Assembly: GCA_947478465.1 (NCBI GenBank)
Contig: CANJWH010000016.1
Location: 1-54,215, forward strand
DNA: 54,215 bases
Direction of reading: 5' to 3'
Origin: Bacteroidota bacterium
GTDB lineage: Bacteria > Bacteroidota > Bacteroidia > SXHM01
The notes under the pieces are model-generated. The model saw nothing but the letters and a program-made list of their open reading frames with translations, had not been told where the DNA came from and ran no database searches. Position numbers and translations under genes: made by a program. Positions 48,628 to 54,215 of the stretch are shown here, piece by piece. Each line of letters begins with the position of its first letter. Within the stretch, counting starts at the first letter, position 1.

Positions 48628-51012
48628 ATGAATAGACTTATTATTTTTATTTTTTTGTTCTCTTCTTTTTCTGCATTCAGTCAGACAGGGATAATCAAAG
48701 GGCGTGTATTTAATGCAAAAAACAACGAGCCCGTTCCTTTTGCAAATGTGGTTATCCAGGGAACAGGAACTGTTGTATTATCAGATATTGACGGTAACTA
48801 CAGCATTGAAAACCTCAAACCAGATTTATATAATATTGAAGTTTTTATTATCGGCTTTAAGAAAAAGTCTGTTCTTGAAATACAGGTTTTTAATAACAAA
48901 CCTGCGTTGATTGATCTTGCTTTGGAGGAAGATGTAAAAACGCTGGAAGAAGTAAAAATTACGATTTCGCCTTTCAAGAAAACAGATGAAAGTCCTCTTT
49001 CGCTGCGCACCATTGGCGTATCAGAAATAGAGCGTAATCCAGGTGGAAATCGTGATATTTCAAAAGTAATACAATCGCTGCCGGGTGTGGCTTCGGGTGT
49101 TTCGTTCCGCAACGACATTATTATACGTGGCGGTGCGCCCAACGAAAATCGTTTTTATCTGGATGGTATTGAAGTACCAAACATCAATCACTTTGCTACA
49201 CAAGGTTCATCAGGCGGACCGGTAGGAATGATAAATGTTAATTTTATTCGTGAGGTAGATTTTTACTCAGGAGCTTTTCCTGCTTCGCGTGGAAATACCA
49301 TGAGTTCGGTTTTTGAATTTCGCCAGAAAGACCCGCGTACCGATAGGATTGGAGCCAACTTTACTCTTGGTTCTTCTGATTTCGGTTTAACATTAGAAGG
49401 CCCGATTTCTAAAAAGCAGTCGTTTATGTTTTCTGCAAGACGTTCTTATCTGCAGTTTTTATTCAAAGCATTAGCGTTGCCTTTTCTGCCTACATACAAT
49501 GATTTCCAACTGAAGTATAAAATAAAAGTGAACGATAAAAATGAAATAAACATTATTGGCCTGGGTGCAATTGATGATTTTGAGTTAAACAAAAGTGCTA
49601 ATGAAACCGAAGAACAGCGCTACATTCTGGAAGTTATTCCTGTAAGCAAACAATGGAATTATACTGTTGGTGCCAATTGGAAAAATTTTCGTGAGAACGG
49701 TTATTCTCAATTGGTAGCAAGCCGCAACCAGTTGAGCAACACCGCCACCAAATACAACGGCAATGATGAAAGTGCGGACAGCAATCTGTTGCTGAAATAC
49801 AACTCACAGGAAATTGAAAATAAATTGCGATTTGAAAACAATTATATCAAAAGCGGTTTCCGTTTTAATTATGGTGCCGGTTATGAATTTGTGCAATACA
49901 CCAACAGCACTTACAGCAAATTTTCACTGCCTGACGGAACAACCGCTATCAAGGATTTCAGCTCTGAACTGAACTTTCATAAATACGGAGTGTTTGCCCA
50001 ACTGAGTAAGAAATTATTCAGTGAGCGCCTTTCACTTTCATTTGGTATCAGAGCAGATGGCAACAGCTATTCCGATGATATGAGTAATCCGCTGAAACAA
50101 CTTTCGCCACGTTTTTCTGCATCGTACAGCATCAGCGAACGCTTTAATGTAAACTTCAATACCGGCAGATACTATCAGTTGCCTGCATATACCGTTCTTG
50201 GTTTCAGAAATAATAACAATGAACTGGTGAACAGGAATAATAATGTAACCTATATTATGTCTGATCATCTGGTGGCAGGTGTTGAATACAACTCTAAAAA
50301 CAATGCCCGTATTACGGTTGAAGGTTTTTACAAAACCTATAAAAACTATCCCTTCCTGCTGAAAGATTCTATTTCGCTTGCCAATCTGGGTGCGGATTTC
50401 GGGGTGATAGGCAATGAAGGTGTTTCATCAACTTCTAATGGAAGAAGCTATGGTCTTGAAGTACTTATTCAGCAAAAATTGTTTAAAGGATTTTATGGAA
50501 TAATTGCCTACACCTTTGTTCGCAGTGAGTTTGAAAACCGCAGCGGAAAATTTATTACTTCGGCATGGGACAACCAACACATTGTTGCATTAACTGGCGG
50601 CAAAAAGTTTAAACGCAACTGGGAGATAGGAGTGAAGTGGCGTTTTTTGGGTGGCCCGCCTTATACTCCTTACGATGTACAAACCACTTCGCTTAAAACG
50701 GTATGGGATTTAAACCATCAGGGAATAGTAGATTATGCCAATCTTAATTCACAGCGGTTAAACTCCGTGCATCAACTTGATATGCGTGTTGACAAAAAAT
50801 ATTTCTTTAAAAAGTGGGCACTCAATATTTACTTGGATATACAGAATGCCTATAACTTTAAAGCAAAACTCCAGCCCCGTATAGATGTAGTGCGCAATGC
50901 AGACGGCACTATTGCCACAGATCCTAACGATCCAACACGATATCAGACCAAACAAGTTCCAAACACCACGGGAACACTCATTCCTTCAGTTGGAATTATT
51001 ATAGAATTATAA
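48628..51012 (+). CDS. TonB-dependent outer-membrane receptor with carboxypeptidase-like N-terminal domain
   Basis: The 794-residue protein has a signal peptide (about 1-19, ending AFSQ), a CarboxypepD_reg-like domain (about 20-105; GIIKGRVFNAKNNEPVPFANV), a plug domain (RDISKVIQSLPGVASG, DIIIRGGAPNENRFYLDGIEVPN) and a 22-strand-type barrel to the C-terminus ending in SVGIIIEL. It should import a siderophore, vitamin or glycan across the outer membrane using energy from a TonB protein such as that encoded at 12286. The substrate is unknown, and no SusD partner follows; a DUF2279 gene does, 16 bases later. Confidence 0.93.
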   Translation: MNRLIIFIFLFSSFSAFSQTGIIKGRVFNAKNNEPVPFANVVIQGTGTVVLSDIDGNYSIENLKPDLYNIEVFIIGFKKKSVLEIQVFNNKPALIDLALEEDVKTLEEVKITISPFKKTDESPLSLRTIGVSEIERNPGGNRDISKVIQSLPGVASGVSFRNDIIIRGGAPNENRFYLDGIEVPNINHFATQGSSGGPVGMINVNFIREVDFYSGAFPASRGNTMSSVFEFRQKDPRTDRIGANFTLGSSDFGLTLEGPISKKQSFMFSARRSYLQFLFKALALPFLPTYNDFQLKYKIKVNDKNEINIIGLGAIDDFELNKSANETEEQRYILEVIPVSKQWNYTVGANWKNFRENGYSQLVASRNQLSNTATKYNGNDESADSNLLLKYNSQEIENKLRFENNYIKSGFRFNYGAGYEFVQYTNSTYSKFSLPDGTTAIKDFSSELNFHKYGVFAQLSKKLFSERLSLSFGIRADGNSYSDDMSNPLKQLSPRFSASYSISERFNVNFNTGRYYQLPAYTVLGFRNNNNELVNRNNNVTYIMSDHLVAGVEYNSKNNARITVEGFYKTYKNYPFLLKDSISLANLGADFGVIGNEGVSSTSNGRSYGLEVLIQQKLFKGFYGIIAYTFVRSEFENRSGKFITSAWDNQHIVALTGGKKFKRNWEIGVKWRFLGGPPYTPYDVQTTSLKTVWDLNHQGIVDYANLNSQRLNSVHQLDMRVDKKYFFKKWALNIYLDIQNAYNFKAKLQPRIDVVRNADGTIATDPNDPTRYQTKQVPNTTGTLIPSVGIIIEL

Positions 51013-51028
51013 TATTTAGTTTTGGCTC

Positions 51029-51955
51029 ATGTTTAAGAGCCGGGTACTTGTTTTTATCTTTTCTGTTTCGTTCTTATTTGCACAGGCGCAAAACGACAGT
51101 ACCAACTTTTGGGTGCCTGCCAAAACGCTGAATAAAAAGCGTTTCAACGGGCTGATGATTGGTGCCGGCTCGCTATATGCTGTATCTATGGCGGGCTTGT
51201 ATGTGGCGTGGTATAAGGATTACCCGCTTACGGGCTTTCACTTTTTTAATGATAACAGTGAGTGGATGCAGATGGATAAGATGGGGCATTTAACAGCATC
51301 TTATCATATAGGTGTTTATTGCAATGATATGTTTCGCTGGAGTGGATTAGAGCGAAAAAAAGCTATATGGTTAGGCGGAAGCATGGGTTCTATCTTTCTC
51401 ACCACCATTGAAATATTCGATGGTTTTTCGGCAGAATACGGTGCTTCATGGGGCGACCTTATTGCCAACACAGGAGGCTCATTGCTGGCAATAGGGCAGG
51501 AGCTAACCTGGGACGAGCAACGCATTATTCTGCGCTACGGATTTATGGGTTCGCCCGGCTGGAAATACCGCCCCAACCTTTTAGGAAGCAACATAGGCGA
51601 ACGTTTATTAAAGGACTATAACAGTTATACCATGTGGCTGTCGTTTAACATCCATTCGTTTTTGCCAGAAACATCACGCTTTCCGCGCTGGCTGAATGTA
51701 GCTTTTGGGTATGGTGCAAACGGTATGCTGGGTGCACACAGCAACCCTGCTGAGTATGATGGAAAACCGCTTCCGCAGTACGAGCGCTACCGGCAGTATT
51801 ATTTTTCTCTTGACATACAATTGAGTAAAATAAGAACAAAGTCAAAAGTGCTGAAGACTATTTTCTCGGCACTGGATGTGGTTAAATTTCCTTTTCCCGC
51901 TTTGGAATATAACAGAGTACATGGTTTTGGGGTGTATCCGTTTAATAAGCATTGA
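51029..51955 (+). CDS. DUF2279 family exported protein
   Basis: The 308-residue protein has a signal peptide (about 1-20, ending AQAQ) and the DUF2279 pattern: FHFFNDNSEWMQMDKMGHLTASY near 72-90, GGSMGSIFLTTIEIFDGFSAEYGASWGDLIANTGG near 113-145, and LTWDEQRIILRY. These are predicted helical envelope proteins; none has a known function. It lies 16 bases after the TonB receptor gene and is probably co-transcribed, so it may serve the same uptake pathway. Confidence 0.85.
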   Translation: MFKSRVLVFIFSVSFLFAQAQNDSTNFWVPAKTLNKKRFNGLMIGAGSLYAVSMAGLYVAWYKDYPLTGFHFFNDNSEWMQMDKMGHLTASYHIGVYCNDMFRWSGLERKKAIWLGGSMGSIFLTTIEIFDGFSAEYGASWGDLIANTGGSLLAIGQELTWDEQRIILRYGFMGSPGWKYRPNLLGSNIGERLLKDYNSYTMWLSFNIHSFLPETSRFPRWLNVAFGYGANGMLGAHSNPAEYDGKPLPQYERYRQYYFSLDIQLSKIRTKSKVLKTIFSALDVVKFPFPALEYNRVHGFGVYPFNKH

Positions 51956-52021
51956 AGAATAGCCACATAGCCAAATAGTGAAATAGCCAATAATCACAAA
52001 CAGAACACAAAAAATCCTATT

Positions 52022-52029
52022 TAACTTTG
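52022..52029 (+). promoter_or_regulatory. -7 promoter box of the Smr protein gene
   Basis: TAACTTTG matches TAnnTTTG exactly and predicts transcription from about 52035, 21 bases before the ATG. The preceding stretch 51963-51993 contains three ATAGCCA repeats of unknown meaning. Confidence 0.4.
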
Positions 52030-52055
52030 CGCCTTAGCATCTTAGCGGTAAAAGC

Positions 52056-52658
52056 ATGAAATTCAATATCGGTGATGATGTAAGTTTTCTCAATGAACCC
52101 GGAGGTGGTAAGATTACTGCATTCAAGGGTAAAGCCAGTGCTATGGTGATGATGGACGATGGTCTTGAAATACCTTATGCTCTTGAACAGCTTGTGCCTA
52201 AAAGCCGTCAGCATGAGAAACAACCCGATAGCAACCGGAAAGAAGAGCCTAAGAAAATTGAAATTCCGCAGATTGACCCGGATGTATTTCTGAACGAGGT
52301 TAAAAAAATACCCATTGAAAAAATTATCAGGGAAAAAGAGAAACCCCTGCCCAAAAAAATATCAAAGGCCCGCAGACCCATTGAAGACGTAGTGGACCTG
52401 CATATTGAAAACCTGCTACCCAGTCATCGCGGCATGAGTAATGGTGAAATTATTGATGTGCAGCTGCGCCATTTTACAAAGGAGCTGGACAATGCCATAC
52501 GCAATAATTATTACAAGATTGTGTTTATACATGGAGTAGGTAAGGGCCGTTTGCGCGAAGAGATTATTGCTCTGCTTGATACCTACAGCGGTATCAGCTA
52601 TCGCGCTGCATCTTATGAGCTCTACGGATGGGGAGCTACGGAGGTGTTGATTAAGTAA
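52056..52658 (+). CDS. Smr-domain protein with N-terminal beta-barrel (DUF2027-like)
   Basis: The 200-residue protein has an N-terminal SH3/KOW-like stretch (FNIGDDVSFLNEPGGGKITAF), a Lys/Glu/Pro-rich linker, and a C-terminal Smr domain with VDLHIENLL (the DLH motif, near 113) and VFIHGVGKGRLREEI (the HGxGxGxLR motif, near 165). Smr domains, first seen at the end of MutS2, nick or cleave RNA or branched DNA; in MutS2 they act in collided-ribosome rescue. This short form resembles Bacteroidota proteins labelled DUF2027/Smr. It acts in the cytosol and is transcribed alone. Confidence 0.9.
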   Translation: MKFNIGDDVSFLNEPGGGKITAFKGKASAMVMMDDGLEIPYALEQLVPKSRQHEKQPDSNRKEEPKKIEIPQIDPDVFLNEVKKIPIEKIIREKEKPLPKKISKARRPIEDVVDLHIENLLPSHRGMSNGEIIDVQLRHFTKELDNAIRNNYYKIVFIHGVGKGRLREEIIALLDTYSGISYRAASYELYGWGATEVLIK

Positions 52659-52680
52659 TAGAAGGCTTCTTTTTAGTTTA

Positions 52681-53406
52681 TCATTGCGGCAAACATTCCC
52701 ATACATTGAAATTGCGGTAAGCAAATTTTGTCCACTTCATTTGTCTGAATCCTATTTTGCCGTATTCCAGAATTTTACCGTATTGCTGTCCGTTATCCAG
52801 CCAGTCTATAACGGTGCGCTCATCAATAGTAAATACTATTCTTCCTTGTTGCTTTATCAATTGCAGCTTATGCGCAGCTATTGAATGAAGCGGGATGCCG
52901 GATTGCTGTGCCTGCACTTTATGAAATCCTTTGTTCTTGCGCAAATGGGCAGTTTCTCTTCCCGGTTCGTTTTTGCCGTTGGCGTAATACGAAATGTGAT
53001 AATTATTAATTGCTCCTTTTGTATAGTTCTTAAAAGTGCCATCGCGTTTGGGTAGCGAAGCAGCAAAAATGTCTTCACCTTTCAAGCCTTTGGCGGCAAA
53101 AAAAACGATACATAACCCTGCTTCAGTATTCAGGTTTTGTACTTCCCATTCGGCAATAAAATTTTCAGGAAAATTCTGAGGACACCAGAATACCAGATTA
53201 CCTTTTTCATCGGGTGAAAACAACTGCATCCACCCCTTGCTGAATTCAGCCTTGCCAGCGCCTTCCATTTTCCAGCCGGCAGTATCTGAGTTTTCTGAAA
53301 GTAATGCTGAGTAAAGAAGTGCACCTTTCTGATAGGTTTGACCAATGGCATTAGATACCTGCAGGTGTAGAAACAAAAAAGATAGCAGGAACAAGAGCGT
53401 TTTCAC
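52681..53406 (-). CDS. DUF1961 family exported protein
   Basis: The 241-residue protein starts at GTG with a signal peptide (about 1-22). The mature part has LVFWCPQNFPENFIAEWEVQNL, GLCIVFFAAKGLKGEDIFAASLPKRDGTF, NNYHISYYANG, LRKNKGFH and KIGFRQM, the pattern of DUF1961, predicted to adopt a concanavalin-like beta-sandwich as in laminarinase-type carbohydrate-active proteins. It may bind or cleave a polysaccharide in the periplasm or outside the cell; there is no evidence of a catalytic pair. It is convergent with the Smr gene, 22 bases away, with no clear terminator between them. Confidence 0.85.
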   Translation of the reverse strand: MKTLLFLLSFLFLHLQVSNAIGQTYQKGALLYSALLSENSDTAGWKMEGAGKAEFSKGWMQLFSPDEKGNLVFWCPQNFPENFIAEWEVQNLNTEAGLCIVFFAAKGLKGEDIFAASLPKRDGTFKNYTKGAINNYHISYYANGKNEPGRETAHLRKNKGFHKVQAQQSGIPLHSIAAHKLQLIKQQGRIVFTIDERTVIDWLDNGQQYGKILEYGKIGFRQMKWTKFAYRNFNVWECLPQ

Positions 53407-53477
53407 AAATTCAAAATTAAGAAAATGCAGAAACTCAGGTTTTGCCGGAAATGCTGAACGGCAGTATTCAGAGAATT

Positions 53478-53846
53478 TTAATTGCTCTTGAGGCAGCGCC
53501 TGATGGCTTCAAATAATTCCTGCGGTTCAAAGGGTTTCTGGATATAATCCATTGCGCCCATACCAAGCCCGGCTTCTACTTCTTTTTTTTCGGCACTGGC
53601 GGTAAGAAAGATAAACGGAATAGCAGAAATTTCGGGGTCAGCTTTTAAGCCTCTCACTACATCATAGCCGCTTGCTTCGGGCATTAAAATATCCGAGATA
53701 ATAAGATGGGGTTTGTGTTCTTTTGCTAATGCAAGCCCTGTTTTACCATTTTCGGCAAGCAATACCTTATACCCTTCCAGTTCAAGAAGCTCACACGTAT
53801 TCTCGCGGATTTCGTTGTTGTCTTCTATAAGTAATATGGTTTTCAT
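53478..53846 (-). CDS. Stand-alone receiver-domain response regulator
   Basis: From the ATG at 53846, the 122-residue product is a single CheY-like receiver domain: MKTILLIEDNNEIREN with the acidic pair, Asp52 as phosphorylation site in LIISDILMPEASGYD, Thr in FIFLTAS and Lys in YIQKPF. It has no output domain. An in-frame TTG/ATG further upstream (53894) would add 16 hydrophobic residues of poor fit. Such lone receivers relay phosphate in multi-step systems or bind partner proteins. No kinase is adjacent; it may pair with a distant hybrid kinase. Confidence 0.9.
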   Translation of the reverse strand: MKTILLIEDNNEIRENTCELLELEGYKVLLAENGKTGLALAKEHKPHLIISDILMPEASGYDVVRGLKADPEISAIPFIFLTASAEKKEVEAGLGMGAMDYIQKPFEPQELFEAIRRCLKSN

Positions 53847-54018
53847 ATCCGGGAAAATAGTATGCGCAAATATATATTCTATGAAGAAAAACACAAAAAA
53901 CTAACAATGTTTTTTGTGCATTTAATAAATGAAGCTGACAAACGCAGGCAGCTAATAGTATCTGTAAAGGAAGTGAAATTTACTCATACATCAGCAATTA
54001 GTTTTATATAGCTGCTTA

Positions 54019-54068
54019 TTAGTTGGACTTAGCCATAAACTGATGAATGTGTGCTGCAATTTCTTCGC
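54019..54068 (-). pseudogene. C-terminal stub of a gene interrupted by the right IS copy
   Basis: Directly next to the IS border, the minus strand stays open and encodes SEEIAAHIHQFMAKSN before a stop at 54021-54019. The pattern resembles the closing helix of a soluble protein, possibly an alpha/beta hydrolase (a final I-x-x-F(L/M) helix), but 16 residues cannot identify it. The gap 53895-54018 holds nothing I recognise. Confidence 0.35.
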
Positions 54069-54215
54069 TGTAAATCGTCAGCGTAAAGTGGACTAAATTA
54101 GGTGTAAATTTAATGTGGGATTTTGGAAAACCAAACTTTAAAAAATCTCACAAAATGGAAACACAAAACAATCAAAGTGCGAGCGCATTAGTTCGCCAGA
54201 TCAAACGTAAAACCC
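54069..54215 (+). mobile_element. Right partial copy of the IS3-like insertion sequence (5' end, reading rightward)
   Basis: This is the exact inverted counterpart of 3-149. It begins TGTAAATCGTCAGCG and runs outward through the transposase start to the window end. With the left copy reading outward too, the contig lies between the 5' ends of two inverted copies. The remainder of the element and any target duplication lie outside the window. Confidence 0.75.
54155..54215 (+). CDS. IS3-like transposase OrfA, N-terminal fragment cut by the window edge
   Basis: ATG at 54155 opens the same METQNNQ...VRQIKRK reading frame as the minus-strand fragment at 1-63, 86 bases inside the IS end. It is truncated by the window edge. 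The two copies are identical over the visible length. Confidence 0.6.
   Translation, partial: METQNNQSASALVRQIKRKT

Noticed and set aside
51963..51993. Three ATAGCCA repeats before the Smr gene
   Set aside because: Short, imperfectly spaced and without symmetry; most likely low-complexity sequence.
1..54215. The whole contig as one composite transposon
   Set aside because: It carries dozens of housekeeping genes; matching IS ends at both termini are better explained by assembly breakage at a repeated element.

Overview
The window looks like a complete assembly contig from a member of the Bacteroidota, probably a free-living Sphingobacteriia/Chitinophagia/Cytophagia-like lineage. Support comes from two giant secreted proteins with type B type IX secretion (T9SS) sorting domains, TAnnTTTG promoter boxes typical of the phylum, few Shine-Dalgarno sequences, low GC content, a SusC-like TonB receptor, and families largely confined to Bacteroidota (DUF4834, DUF4783, the YfhO neighbourhood, CarB without its allosteric domain). 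Both contig ends are the same 147-bp sequence in inverted orientation: the left end of an IS3-like insertion sequence reading outward on each side. The contig therefore most likely stops where the assembler met a repeated IS. Each IS copy cuts into a gene, an HNH endonuclease on the left and an unidentified gene on the right.

Layout. 1-1058: IS end and decapitated HNH nuclease. 1059-2635: metK with a long, structured-looking leader. 2636-7371: an AT-rich island of nine small, mostly orphan genes (two tandem paralogues, a zinc-ribbon protein, a DUF3293 protein, a protein with a caspase-like His/Cys pair); a second copy of the metK-leader motif lies inside it at 5502-5594. 7429-10630: two divergent nuclease genes (DUF2779 family; secreted DRGH endonuclease). 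10838-10912: tRNA-Val(UAC). 10985-14669: folC, a TonB-like protein, a charge-segregated small protein and anmK. 14670-25281: two giant T9SS cargo proteins flanking two YwqK/MORN-repeat proteins. 25335-31859: alpha/beta hydrolase, carB, DUF4834 and YfhO. 31843-38565: cell-surface glycan genes (two glycosyltransferases, methyltransferase, flippase) enclosing a two-component system. 38614-44535: a probable five-gene minus-strand operon, DUF4783-nadC-yihY-M1 peptidase/beta-barrel-DUF2147. 44640-54068: rlmH, glycosyltransferase, phosphohexomutase, small membrane proteins, TonB receptor, DUF2279, Smr protein, DUF1961 protein and a lone receiver domain.

Most genes are ordinary housekeeping or envelope genes. 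The points most worth following up are: the conserved hairpin-linker-hairpin RNA motif that occurs twice, once before metK and once inside the orphan island; the orphan island itself; the putative caspase-like protein; and the M1 metallopeptidase that appears to end in an Omp85-like outer-membrane barrel. No CRISPR array, prophage or integrase was seen. Intergenic stretches not listed as features hold nothing I could recognise.
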